A stretch of DNA of 25,193 nucleotides, taken from NCBI GenBank assembly GCA_964564785.1, contig CAZMCT010000051.1, positions 1 to 25,193 on the forward strand. The letters run 5' to 3'. Positions within the stretch are counted from its first letter, which is position 1. Each line of letters opens with the position of its first letter. Source of the DNA: CAZMCT01 sp964564785. Its GTDB lineage: Bacteria > Planctomycetota > Phycisphaerae > UBA1845 > Fen-1342. Under the pieces are notes generated by a model that saw only the letters and a program-made list of their open reading frames with translations, made no database searches and was not told the origin of the DNA. The position numbers and the translations under genes were made by a program. Shown piece by piece: positions 14,618 through 22,371 of this stretch.

Positions 14618-14870
14618 GTAGCGGCCGGCGGCTCGCCGGCGGAGGTCGCGCCGATGTGGCAGTGCCACCCCGCCGACCCACCGCGGCCCTGCGCGGCTAC
14701 GCCGCTGCGGACCGTGCGACGCCGCCGACACGGCAGTGGCACACGGGCATCGGCACAGAGCGTGGCACAGCCGCCCTCGGCTGTGAGGTGGCGCACCCGC
14801 GTCGTTGCTTCACCGCCGAGGCGGCGGTGCCACACACCCGAAGTGGTAGCGGCCGGCGGCTCGCCGGCGG
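14618..14870. repeat. Palindrome cluster bounded by a 25-bp perfect direct repeat
   Basis: An identical 25-base sequence occurs at 14618-14642 and 14846-14870. Each copy contains the hairpin GCCGGCG-GCT-CGCCGGC. Between them lie GTGGCA-G-TGCCAC (14656-14668), CACAGCCG-CCCT-CGGCTGTG (14766-14785) and CACCGCCG-AGG-CGGCGGTG (14811-14829). Stems are 6-8 bp and loops 1-4 bases. The cluster sits just after the 3' end of the MacB-like gene. It resembles accumulations of REP-type elements and could also serve as a terminator. Confidence 0.8.
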
Positions 14871-14888
14871 CGCCGGAGACCGCGCGAC

Positions 14889-16115
14889 TCACTCGTAGCG
14901 CAGGGCGTCGACTGGGTCGAGCCGGCTGGCTTTGAAGGCCGGGTAAAGCCCGCTGAAGACGCCGACGAGCGTCGCGGTCGCCAAGGAGGTGATGACGATG
15001 GTGGCGTTGATCTCGGTCTTGAAGTTCATGGCCTTCAGGACCTTCTCCATCACGTCGGCGAACATCGCGCCCAGCAGCAGGCCGAGCGCTCCGCCGAGCA
15101 GACTGATCACCAGGGCTTCGACCAGGAACTGCACCAGGATGTCGCCGCGGCGGGCCCCGACGGCCATCCGCACGCCGATCTCGCGCGTCCGCTCGGTCAC
15201 CGACACGAGCATGATGTTCATGATGCCGATCCCGCCGACGACCAGGCTGATGCCCGCGATGCTGTAGAACACCACGCGGAACACCAGCATCGCCTGGTTG
15301 ATGTTCTGGAGCGCTTCCTCCTGGTTGAAGATCTGGAAATCGTCGGGCTGGCCCGGGCGGATGTTGTGCGTCTTGCGCAGCTCGCGTTGCAGCTTCTTTT
15401 GCAGTTCTTCGAGCTTGTCGGTGTGCTTGGCCGCGATGGTCAGCCGCGTGAGCCACTTGCGGTTGAAGAACCGCTTGAGCCCCGCGTTGATCGGCAGGTA
15501 GATCGAGTCGTCCGCGTTGAGGAACCCGAGGCTGCCGCGCTTCTCCATGACGCCCAGCACGCGGTAGCCCACGCCCCCGAGCTTGACCGTCTCGCCGATC
15601 GGGTCGGCGCCGCCGAAGAGCTTGTCGGCCAGCTTGCTGCCCAGCAGGACCACCGTGGAGTCGGGACTCTCCACCTCGGCCTGCGTGAAGATCCGCCCGA
15701 AGCGCACCTTGTAGTCGTGGATCGCGAAGTACGCGTCGGAGGTCGCCACGACCGTCGCCCCGTCCACCGAGGTCTGGAAGCGCTTCACCGTTGCCGCCCC
15801 GATCGCTTCCGGCGCGACGCGGTCGATGTCGTCCGACAGCTCGCGCAGCAGGTGATCGATGTCGGACAGCTCCAGCGTCTGCGCCTGGCCCACCGCCCGG
15901 CCCTCGACCCGGGCCGCCTCGGGGAACACGAACAGCACGTTCGCCCCCAGGGAGCGGAAGCGCTTGAAAATGTCGTTCGACGCCCCCTCCAGGATCGACA
16001 TGCACGCCACCACGCTCGAAACCCCGATCAGTACGCCCAGCGTCGCCAGCAGCGAGCGCAGGAAGTGCGACTCGAGCGAGCGCAGCGACGTCAGCAACAG
16101 CCGCAGGTAGAACAT
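14889..16115 (-). CDS. MacB-like ABC transporter permease (FtsX fold)
   Basis: This 408-residue permease has the MacB/LolC-type layout: an N-terminal cytoplasmic stretch and membrane helix (about 20-40), a large periplasmic MacB_PCD domain (about 45-275), then three membrane helices (about 278-302, 328-352 and 372-395) forming the FtsX domain. The conserved ERTREIGVRMAVGARRGDI is at 308-326 and the family ending SRLDPVDALRYE is present. Such permeases work as dimers with a separate ATPase and usually a periplasmic adaptor to export peptides, drugs or lipoproteins, or for mechanotransmission. Neither partner is in the window. The ATG at 16115 has TACTCT 6 bases upstream and no Shine-Dalgarno site. 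glyQS lies 146 bases upstream on the same strand. Confidence 0.9.
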   Translation of the reverse strand: MFYLRLLLTSLRSLESHFLRSLLATLGVLIGVSSVVACMSILEGASNDIFKRFRSLGANVLFVFPEAARVEGRAVGQAQTLELSDIDHLLRELSDDIDRVAPEAIGAATVKRFQTSVDGATVVATSDAYFAIHDYKVRFGRIFTQAEVESPDSTVVLLGSKLADKLFGGADPIGETVKLGGVGYRVLGVMEKRGSLGFLNADDSIYLPINAGLKRFFNRKWLTRLTIAAKHTDKLEELQKKLQRELRKTHNIRPGQPDDFQIFNQEEALQNINQAMLVFRVVFYSIAGISLVVGGIGIMNIMLVSVTERTREIGVRMAVGARRGDILVQFLVEALVISLLGGALGLLLGAMFADVMEKVLKAMNFKTEINATIVITSLATATLVGVFSGLYPAFKASRLDPVDALRYE

Positions 16116-16121
16116 GCGGGC

Positions 16122-16127
16122 AGAGTA
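16122..16127 (-). promoter_or_regulatory. Candidate -10 box for leaderless MacB-like gene
   Basis: TACTCT on the minus strand lies 6 bases before the ATG at 16115 (spacer GCCCGC). It fits the TAnnnT pattern but matches the TATAAT consensus only partly. No Shine-Dalgarno site is present. Confidence 0.33.
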
Positions 16128-16261
16128 GCGCGCGGCGAGCGGCCGGTGAAGAGGGCCGCCGCCGGCCGCACAGTTTTCGACACCGGTCCGCGCCGGCGAG
16201 GACGCGCGACGTGTGCCGCGGCCCCCTCGGCCGTGCGGTCAGGGTAGAGGCCGCGCGGCCG

Positions 16262-17737
16262 CTACTGACCGCCCGCGAGCCGGCTTTGCACCCAGGCGAC
16301 GACGTGGTCCTTGCTGACCCGCTCCTGGCGCAGGCTGTCGCGGTCGCGGATCGTGACTGTGCCGTCCGCCAGCGTCTGGCCGTCGACCGTGATGCAGAAC
16401 GGCGTGCCGGCTTCGTCCTGGCGGCGGTAGCGGCGGCCGATAGCGCCCTTGTCGTCGTAGAACGCGGGCATGTGCCGCTTCAGGTCGCGGTAGAGCGCCT
16501 CGGCAATGTCCGGCATCCCCTCCTTGTTCACCAGCGGGAACACGGCCGCCTTGATGGGCGCGAGCTTGGGGTGGAACTTCATCACCACCCGCGTCTCCAT
16601 CTGCCCCTTGTCGTTCGGGGCCTGGTCTTCGGTGTAGGCCTCGCACAGGAAGGCGAGCGCGGCCCGGTCGGCCCCGGCCGAGGGCTCGATGACCGTCGGC
16701 AGGTAGCGATACGGCTCCTGCCCGGCGATCTCCTGCTTCTGCTCTTTGGTGAGCTCGGGCTCGCCGGCCGCCTTGCGGGCCGCGAGGAACTTGGCCCAGG
16801 CGTCCTCTTCGAAGTAATGCAGGTCCTGGCCGCTGAACTTCTGGTGCTGACTGAGGTCGAACGTGCCGCGATGGGCGACGCCCTCGAGCTCCTGGTGCTC
16901 GTCGGAGAAGGGGAAGAGGTACTCGATGTCGGCACAGGCCTTGGAATAGTGGGCCAGTTCCTCCGGCCCCTGCTCGCGCAGCCGGAGCTTCTCGCTCCGC
17001 AGGCCGAGGTTGACATACCAGTCGAAGCGGACCCGCCGCCAGAAGGCGTACCACTCCATCGAGTCCGCGGCCCGGCAGAAGAACTCGATCTCCATCTGCT
17101 CGAACTCGCGCGAGCGGAAGGTGTAATTCCGCGGGTTGATCTCGTTGCGGAACGACTTCCCCACCTGCGCGATCCCGAACGGAATCTTCACGCGGGTCGT
17201 ATCGAGCACGTTCTTGTAGTTGACGAAGATGCCCTGCGCGGTCTCCGGGCGAAGATACGCCTTGGCCGAGTCGTCCTGAACCGCGCCGACGAAGGTCTCG
17301 AACATGAGGTTGAACTTGCGCGGCTCCGTCAACTGGCATTTGTCGTGCTGCCCCGCGCACTTGCTGGGCTTCAGCGGACAGGGCGTCTTGTCGAGCTGAT
17401 CGGCGCGAAACAGGCCCTTGCAGCCCTCGGTCTTGCAGCTCACCATCGGGTCCGCGAAGCCCGTCGCGTGCCCGCTCGCCTCCCACACTTTCGGGTTCAT
17501 GATGATCGTGCAGTCCACCCCGACCATCTCGATCGCGCGCCCGTCGGGTCCGGGCGGCGGGTTCGTCACCATGTCGTGCCACCACAGGTTCTTGATGTTC
17601 CGCTTGAGCTCCACGCCCAGCGGCCCGTAATCCCAGAAGCCGTTGATCCCGCCGTATATCTCGCTCGACGGGTAGATGAACCCGCGCCGCTTGCACAGCG
17701 CCGTCAGCTTGTCCATGAACGCAGTGTCGGCCGGCAT
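16262..17737 (-). CDS. glyQS: Glycyl-tRNA synthetase, alpha2 dimeric type
   Basis: This 491-residue class II synthetase attaches glycine to tRNA-Gly in the cytoplasm. It is the single-chain dimeric type, not the alpha2beta2 tetramer. The N-terminal KRRGFIYPSSEIYGGINGFWDYGPLG (from 16) is the family signature. A Cys cluster at 101, 106, 120, 127 and 134 is a likely zinc site. Motif 2 is GKSFRNEINPRNYTFRSREF (193-212), and motif 3 lies around EPSAGADRAALAF. The anticodon-binding domain occupies about the last 110 residues. I chose the ATG at 17737 because GAGGAG lies 5 bases upstream; the open frame extends 28 codons further without support. A possible promoter lies about 310 bases upstream at 18047-18052. 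Confidence 0.95.
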   Translation of the reverse strand: MPADTAFMDKLTALCKRRGFIYPSSEIYGGINGFWDYGPLGVELKRNIKNLWWHDMVTNPPPGPDGRAIEMVGVDCTIIMNPKVWEASGHATGFADPMVSCKTEGCKGLFRADQLDKTPCPLKPSKCAGQHDKCQLTEPRKFNLMFETFVGAVQDDSAKAYLRPETAQGIFVNYKNVLDTTRVKIPFGIAQVGKSFRNEINPRNYTFRSREFEQMEIEFFCRAADSMEWYAFWRRVRFDWYVNLGLRSEKLRLREQGPEELAHYSKACADIEYLFPFSDEHQELEGVAHRGTFDLSQHQKFSGQDLHYFEEDAWAKFLAARKAAGEPELTKEQKQEIAGQEPYRYLPTVIEPSAGADRAALAFLCEAYTEDQAPNDKGQMETRVVMKFHPKLAPIKAAVFPLVNKEGMPDIAEALYRDLKRHMPAFYDDKGAIGRRYRRQDEAGTPFCITVDGQTLADGTVTIRDRDSLRQERVSKDHVVAWVQSRLAGGQ

Positions 17738-17757
17738 CGCAGCTCCTCGAGGGTCGG

Positions 17758-17793
17758 CAGCCCGTGGAGAAACGCCGTTGGCTCCGCGCCAAC
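17758..17793 (+). repeat. Dispersed repeat, copy 1
   Basis: The segment runs CAGCCCGTGGAGAA, seven variable bases, then TGGCTCCGCGCCAAC, containing the small palindrome GTTGGC-TCCGC-GCCAAC. It shares about 28 of 36 positions with 18528-18563 on the same strand. A related inverted sequence is at 17831-17870. It looks like a diverged REP-type element. Confidence 0.55.
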
Positions 17794-17830
17794 CCGCCAT
17801 CGCGGTAGCGCCAACAGCCACTCCCGCCCT

Positions 17831-17870
17831 GCCTGTCCCTTTTTTTCAACGGACGGTTGGCTCGCCCCAC
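17831..17870 (-). repeat. Dispersed repeat, inverted partial copy
   Basis: On the minus strand this reads GAGCCAACCGTCCGTTGAA followed by A's and GGGACAGGC. It shares the CCGTTGA and GAGCCAAC elements with the copies at 17758 and 18528, but in a different order. It is related at most loosely, and GGGACAGGC also echoes the hairpins at 1322-1370. Confidence 0.3.
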
Positions 17871-18046
17871 GGGCGACCATGAGCGGCGGCATCATAGCCG
17901 CGAAGCCCGGCTCCGCCACCGCGGTCGCCCCCGAAGCCCCGGCGAAGATTCGGGCCGCGTGTTGAGCCACCGCGCAAATCCTGCTCGACAAATTCCTTGT
18001 CACCCGCGACGACCGGAGTAACGTCCGATACATCCATGCGTTACCC

Positions 18047-18052
18047 ATTTTA
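18047..18052 (-). promoter_or_regulatory. Possible -10 box upstream of glyQS
   Basis: TAAAAT on the minus strand lies in a short AT-rich patch. Transcription from it would start near 18040 and give glyQS a leader of about 300 bases. No -35 box is seen at the usual distance. ATG codons 9 and 13 bases downstream open short frames of unknown value. Confidence 0.28.
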
Positions 18053-18275
18053 ACATTTCGCGTTCTGAATACGGCGGTTTTGTAAGTGCCGGTGGCGCAA
18101 CACCTGCGCTCCGGGTGACCCCCGGAAGATCGCACCGATTCCATGCGGCTAATCCCTTTAGCGCGCAAGGCATGCGCGGCGATACAGAATCTCATGGGAT
18201 GTGGGCAACGTCCCTTGGGGTTGGTGCTCGCTTGGTGTGGCCGCGCGGTCGGCCAGGGGCGAGCGATGGGTTTCG

Positions 18276-18301
18276 CCGGCCGACCGAGACGGATCGGCCG
18301 G
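18276..18301 (+). promoter_or_regulatory. 8-bp inverted repeat before FlgM-like gene
   Basis: CCGGCCGA (18276-18283) and TCGGCCGG (18294-18301) form a perfect stem with a 10-base loop, ending 7 bases before the GGGAG ribosome binding site. It could be an operator or an RNA structure affecting translation of the small gene. Confidence 0.35.
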
Positions 18302-18320
18302 AGAGCGTGGGAGCTGGACG

Positions 18321-18527
18321 ATGCTGCGCAAGGACGCCAAACACCGTATGCGGTCAGGACTTTCGGACCGAGATGTCGCCGAAGATCGTGCGGCAGCCCG
18401 CATCGCGAGGGTTCGCCGCGCGATCGCCCGCGGCAGCTATATCACGGAGGACAAGCTCGACGTCGTTGCCGAGAAGCTGGCGGGCCTGCTGCTGCGGCCG
18501 ACGCGGCGGCGGCGGGCGAGCGCCTGA
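18321..18527 (+). CDS. FlgM-like anti-sigma factor, short
   Basis: This 68-residue protein has a C-terminal half, ARIARVRRAIARGSYITEDKLDVVAEKLAGLLL (about 28-60), matching the sigma-28-binding region of FlgM: a helix with RxxxIRxAIxxGxY, then a helix (D/E)KxxxVAxKLxxxL. FlgM binds and inhibits sigma-28 and is exported through the completed flagellar hook. Typical FlgM is 85-100 residues, so this one lacks most of the disordered N-terminal export region. The ATG at 18321 is set by GGGAG 7 bases upstream, and the frame before it has no support. The extreme C-terminus is Arg-rich. No flagellar or sigma gene is in the window, so it may control a different sigma factor. Confidence 0.65.
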   Translation: MLRKDAKHRMRSGLSDRDVAEDRAAARIARVRRAIARGSYITEDKLDVVAEKLAGLLLRPTRRRRASA

Positions 18528-18563
18528 CAGCCCGTTGAGAAGGTGGGCGGGCTCCGCGCCGAC
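18528..18563 (+). repeat. Dispersed repeat, copy 2
   Basis: This is a diverged copy of 17758-17793 (CAGCCCGT, GAGAA, variable middle, GGCTCCGCGCC) immediately after the stop codon of the FlgM-like gene. The central arm has changed and the small palindrome is degraded. Its position right at a gene end is shared with the other palindromic clusters in the window. Confidence 0.5.
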
Positions 18564-18672
18564 GCACACTCACGATCGCGCTCACAGCGAGGGTCGCGGA
18601 GCCTGTCGCGTTCATTCTCGCGCAGTTCAAGGCCCCGGCATTTCGGGAGCGCGGAAATGAAGCCCTCGCCGC

Positions 18673-18678
18673 TAAAAT
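18673..18678 (+). promoter_or_regulatory. -10 box TAAAAT for leaderless hydrolase gene
   Basis: TAAAAT (5/6 to consensus) lies 7 bases before the GTG at 18686 with ACCCCGT between and no Shine-Dalgarno site. No -35 box is obvious. It is the plus-strand counterpart of the arrangement seen at 8171, 14527 and 23741. Confidence 0.42.
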
Positions 18679-18685
18679 ACCCCGT

Positions 18686-20338
18686 GTGGTTCGAGCACCG
18701 ATTCAGATTGCGTTGCTGGCATGGGTCGCGGGTACACTCGCCCGCGGCGACTCACCCTGGCTCTACGGCATCCACTGGTATGGCGACCCGGCGGCCGGCC
18801 AGGTCGAGTTGATGACCGGCGGCCGGGGCATCTGGTCCATGGAGACGGTCTGCACGCGCTCCGACGTGTGGTGGGGCGCGGCCTGGCAGCGTGATTACCG
18901 CTTCCTCGCAGCGGTGAATCGCGGCCACACGCTGATTGTTCGTATTCAGCCCAACTGGGGCGAGAACGTCCCGTTTGCCGAACACGTCGCCCAATACCTG
19001 CTCGAAGTGCAATCCGCGGCCGCCACGCTGGCCGACGTCTGCCACATCTGGCAAGTCGGTAACGAGCCCAACCTTTACGGCGAGTGGGGCGGGCAGGAGC
19101 TGACCGCGGCCGCGTACGTCGATCTGTACCGGCAGATTCGCGCGGCGATCCGCGGTGTCGCGAGCCCGCTCGGGCCGCAGATCGTTCTGGTCGGGGCCGT
19201 CTCGCCGGGCGGCGTGGAGCCCGGCGTGCGGCACACCGAGGGCAACGTCTACCTCGCCCAGATGTGCGCCTTGCTGACCGCCGAAGACCTCGACGGTTTC
19301 TCGATTCACGCCTACGCCGCCCCCTGGCTCAACGGCCCGCAGGCCACCGCCGAGTTCTACGCCGGCGTCACCAGCCAACTCAGCGTGATCGAGGCGGCCG
19401 GCTTTTACGATCAGCCGGTCTATCTCACCGAATGGAACCGCCGCGTCGAGCCACTCAACGACTGGAACGAGGCCCAAAGTGCCGATTTCGTTCACGGTGC
19501 CCTGGTGCGGCTCGCGGACTGGAACGCCCGCCCCGGGGCGCACCCAGTGACCTGCGCATGCTGGTTCATCTACGCTTACGACAGCGGCGTCTGGGCGAAC
19601 TACTCGATCGAGTACCTGCGGACCGTGGGCCCGCCCGGACCGAGTGCGGACCTGTGGGACAGCTACCAGGCCGCGTGCGCGCTCGATCTGCCCGCCACGT
19701 ATCCGGTGCCGGGCAGCGTCCCACGGCTGATTCCCGGCACTCCCGCGGGCGAGAACGCCGCCCTGCACGCCGGCGTGCAGACCGATTCGGGTGACGGCAC
19801 GCTGGCGGTCGATGGGATCGTCTCCGTGCCGAGCCAGTGGACGAGCGCCGCCGACACGCCCGACCACTGGCTCACGCTCGACCTCGGCGGGGTCCGCACG
19901 CTGACCGGCATCATCGTCCGCCACGCGGGCGCGGCCGGCCAGTCGACCGATTTCAACACGCGCACGCTGGACCTGAGCACGGCCGTCGAGCCCGAGGCGT
20001 GGGAGGTCGATGCGTTGGTGTACAACTCGGCCGCGTCCGACGTGACCGAGCTTGTCTATGCGACCCCGCGCCCGGCCCGCTTCGTCCGGCTGCACATCAG
20101 CGACCCGGGGATCGACCATCGGGCCCGCATCCCCGAGCTGGAGGTGTATCGCGCCGGCGTGGCCGGTGACTTCGACGGCGACGGCGACGTGGACGGAGCG
20201 GACGTCCTGCACTTCCTGTTCTGTTTGCAGGGGCCCGGAAAGACGTTCCCGGGTGGGCACGCTTGCCGCGCGGGCGACTTCGACGGCGACGCCGACGTCG
20301 ACCTCGCCGACCTGGCCGGCATGCAACGCGCTCCGTGA
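18686..20338 (+). CDS. Secreted GH-A-like glycoside hydrolase with F5/8C and dockerin-like domains
   Basis: This 550-residue exported protein has a signal peptide at about residues 1-21 and a TIM-barrel hydrolase-like domain at about 25-335. It has the clan GH-A hallmarks: an acid/base Glu127 in WQVGNEPNLYG and a likely nucleophile Glu249 in VYLTEWN at a strand end. A discoidin-like (F5/8 type C) carbohydrate-binding domain spans about 355-490, including HWLTLDLGGVRTLTGI and RFVRLHI. The tail (494-545) has two Asp-rich loops, GDFDGDGDVDGADV and GDFDGDADVDLADL, as in dockerin type I. I cannot name the GH family. The polysaccharide target is unknown. Planctomycetes have many dockerin-like tails without known cohesins, so a role in surface attachment is possible. 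The start is GTG with TAAAAT 7 bases upstream. Confidence 0.82.
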   Translation: MVRAPIQIALLAWVAGTLARGDSPWLYGIHWYGDPAAGQVELMTGGRGIWSMETVCTRSDVWWGAAWQRDYRFLAAVNRGHTLIVRIQPNWGENVPFAEHVAQYLLEVQSAAATLADVCHIWQVGNEPNLYGEWGGQELTAAAYVDLYRQIRAAIRGVASPLGPQIVLVGAVSPGGVEPGVRHTEGNVYLAQMCALLTAEDLDGFSIHAYAAPWLNGPQATAEFYAGVTSQLSVIEAAGFYDQPVYLTEWNRRVEPLNDWNEAQSADFVHGALVRLADWNARPGAHPVTCACWFIYAYDSGVWANYSIEYLRTVGPPGPSADLWDSYQAACALDLPATYPVPGSVPRLIPGTPAGENAALHAGVQTDSGDGTLAVDGIVSVPSQWTSAADTPDHWLTLDLGGVRTLTGIIVRHAGAAGQSTDFNTRTLDLSTAVEPEAWEVDALVYNSAASDVTELVYATPRPARFVRLHISDPGIDHRARIPELEVYRAGVAGDFDGDGDVDGADVLHFLFCLQGPGKTFPGGHACRAGDFDGDADVDLADLAGMQRAP

Positions 20339-20567
20339 ACCCGGCCGCGAACGCGTGCCGCAAGCGTCGGCGCGGGAGATGGGCGCTCCCGGCCGAAGCA
20401 CCAACGCGGGAGAACCGCGCTTCGGGATCGGTCCGGGCCGCAGACCCCTAGCTGTCCGACCGGCTTTCCGTTCTCGGCACCCGCCGGCACGTTCGCCGCT
20501 CGGGCCGCCCGGCTGGCATCCGCGAGCCCGTGACGGCACAATGCCCGCTTTCATCGCGGAGACCGGC

Positions 20568-22364
20568 ATGCACTGGCAGAACTTCTTCATTCCGACAAGC
20601 AAGGAGACCCCCAAGGACGCCACGGCCGCGTCGCACATTCTCATGGTGCGGGCGGGCCTGGTGCGCCAGCTCGCGGCCGGCGTGTACGCGTACCTGCCGC
20701 TGGGGCTGCGGGTGCTGCACAAGGTCGAGCGGATCGTGCGTGAGGAAATGAACCGGGCCGGGGCGATCGAACTGCACTTGCCCGTGCTGACGCCGCTGGA
20801 GCTGTGGCAGGAGACGGGCCGCGATCGGACGATGGGCGACGTGCTGTTGCGGCTGGCCGGCCCGCGGGACGACTGGCGAGCGGGTTTGGTGCTGGGCCCG
20901 ACGCACGAGGAGATCATCACCGAGATTGCGCGGGCCTACATCAAGAGCTACAAGCAGCTTCCGCTCAACCTGTACCAGATTCAGCAGAAGTTCCGGGGCG
21001 AGGCTCGCCCCAAGAGCGGCGTACTGCGGACGCGCGAGTTCCTGATGAAGGACGCGTACTCGTTCCACGACAGCAAGGAGTCGCTGGACCGCGAATACGA
21101 GAACATGTACGCGACCTACTGCCGCATCTTCGCCCGCGCCGGCCTGCCGTACCTCGCGGTGGAGGCCGACACGGGCGCCATGGGCGGCGACGTCTCGCAC
21201 GAGTTCATGGTGCTGACGGAGGCCGGCGAGGACCGCGTCGCGCTCAGCGCCGACGGCCGGTACGCGGCCAATCTCGAGCGCGCCACGACGGCCGCCCCGA
21301 CCGCCGCGCCAGACGTGCCGCTCGAGGCGGTGCGCGCGGTGCACACGCCGGGTGCGGGCCGCATCGACGAGGTCTGCGCGGTCCTCGGCACGCAACCGCG
21401 GCAGATGGTCAAGACGTTGATCTACACGGGGACCGAGGGACCGGGGGATCAAAAGGGCGCGAGCGGGTCGCGGTCGCGGAAGCTGCGTGTCGTGGCCCTG
21501 GTGCGCGGCGACCACGACGTGAACGAGCTCAAGCTCAACAAGGCCGCGGGGCTGCCGCTGGAGCTGGCCGATCCCGAGACGATCGAGGCGGTGACCGGCG
21601 CGAAGGTCGGCTTCGCCGGGCCGCAGGGGCTCATCGAGCGCGTCGACAAGCTGATCGTTGATCGCGAGGTGGCCGTGATGCGGAACGCGGCCACCGGCGC
21701 CAACCGCACCGACTACCACGTGGTGGGTTTGAACCCCGGGCGCGACTTTCCGCTGGACGGCCCGAAGGTCGTGGTCACCGACATCCGCATGGTGGCCGAG
21801 GGCGACCTGTCGCCCGCCGGCAGCCCGATGCACCTGAAGACCGCGATCGAGATCGGCCACGTCTTCAAGCTGGGCACCAAGTACAGCCAGTCGATGGGCG
21901 CGACCTATCTGGACGCAAACGGCAAGGCCCATCCGCTGATCATGGGCTGCTACGGCATCGGCCTGAACCGCATCATGGCCGCGGCCGTCGAGGCCCACCA
22001 CGACGACGACGGCGTCATCTGGCCGATGTCGATCGCCCCGTTCGAGGTGCTGGTCATCGCGCTCGACCCGCGCGACAACGAGGTCGTGCAGGTCGGCCGC
22101 GAGATCCACGACCGGCTCACGGACGCGGGGGTCGAGGTGCTCTACGACGACCGTGACGAGCGGGCGGGCTTCAAGTTCAAGGACGCCGACCTGATCGGCA
22201 TTCCGCTGCGGATCGTGGTCGGCAGGAAGAGCCTCGCGGCCGGCGGCGTCGAGGTGACCGAGCGCGGCAAGCCCGACAAGCCGATCCTGCCGCCGACCAC
22301 CGCAGTCGAGCACGTGACGAAGCGCGTGCGCGAGGAGCTCGCGCGACTTGCGCGGGCCACGTAG
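20568..22364 (+). CDS. proS: Prolyl-tRNA synthetase, bacterial type with editing insertion
   Basis: A 598-residue class IIa synthetase attaches proline to tRNA-Pro. The N-terminus matches bacterial ProRS (FFIPTSKETPKDATAASHILMVRAG). Motif 2 is KFRGEARPKSGVLRTREFLMKDAYSF (141-166), and motif 3 includes GCYGIGLNRIMAA (460-472). Between them the YbaK-like editing domain (about 230-390) is present with VKTLIY (281-286), so deacylation of Ala-tRNA-Pro is expected. The anticodon-binding domain is at about 490-598. The motif 2 loop reads FRGEARPKS where many bacteria have FRDEVRPRF. I chose the ATG at 20568 because GGAG lies 6 bases upstream; an ATG nine codons earlier (20541) has none. It converges on dtd with only 7 bases between the stop codons. 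Confidence 0.95.
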   Translation: MHWQNFFIPTSKETPKDATAASHILMVRAGLVRQLAAGVYAYLPLGLRVLHKVERIVREEMNRAGAIELHLPVLTPLELWQETGRDRTMGDVLLRLAGPRDDWRAGLVLGPTHEEIITEIARAYIKSYKQLPLNLYQIQQKFRGEARPKSGVLRTREFLMKDAYSFHDSKESLDREYENMYATYCRIFARAGLPYLAVEADTGAMGGDVSHEFMVLTEAGEDRVALSADGRYAANLERATTAAPTAAPDVPLEAVRAVHTPGAGRIDEVCAVLGTQPRQMVKTLIYTGTEGPGDQKGASGSRSRKLRVVALVRGDHDVNELKLNKAAGLPLELADPETIEAVTGAKVGFAGPQGLIERVDKLIVDREVAVMRNAATGANRTDYHVVGLNPGRDFPLDGPKVVVTDIRMVAEGDLSPAGSPMHLKTAIEIGHVFKLGTKYSQSMGATYLDANGKAHPLIMGCYGIGLNRIMAAAVEAHHDDDGVIWPMSIAPFEVLVIALDPRDNEVVQVGREIHDRLTDAGVEVLYDDRDERAGFKFKDADLIGIPLRIVVGRKSLAAGGVEVTERGKPDKPILPPTTAVEHVTKRVREELARLARAT

Positions 22365-22371
22365 GCGCCTG

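Larger units (their letters stand above)
14520..14888. other. Gap filled with palindromic elements
   Basis: No coding sequence is supported. The gap between the MacB-like gene and the glycosyltransferase contains the -10 box of the latter at its left end. The rest is a cluster of short palindromes and a duplicated 25-base sequence, listed separately. Confidence 0.6.
17738..18320. other. Gap between divergent glyQS and FlgM-like gene
   Basis: No gene is supported here. Near glyQS are two copies of a diverged dispersed repeat (17758-17793 and, inverted, about 17831-17870). A relatively AT-rich patch at 18040-18080 holds a possible minus-strand -10 box. Just before the FlgM-like gene is an 8-bp stem-loop. 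Frames starting at 18037 and 18033 on the minus strand have no recognisable product and run into the repeat. Confidence 0.45.

Noticed and set aside
17704..18195. 163-codon minus-strand frame overlapping the glyQS start
   Set aside because: Its 3' part runs through the dispersed repeats and into glyQS in another frame. No family is recognised, and the glyQS ribosome binding site lies inside it.
18688..18710. GGTTCGAGC resembling a tRNA T-loop
   Set aside because: No matching acceptor, D or anticodon arms surround it, and it lies in the start of the hydrolase gene.
18752..22313. Long minus-strand frames (722 and 621 codons) opposite the hydrolase and proS
   Set aside because: proS and the hydrolase are certain from their motifs. 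The antisense frames have no recognisable features and arise from GC-rich codon structure.
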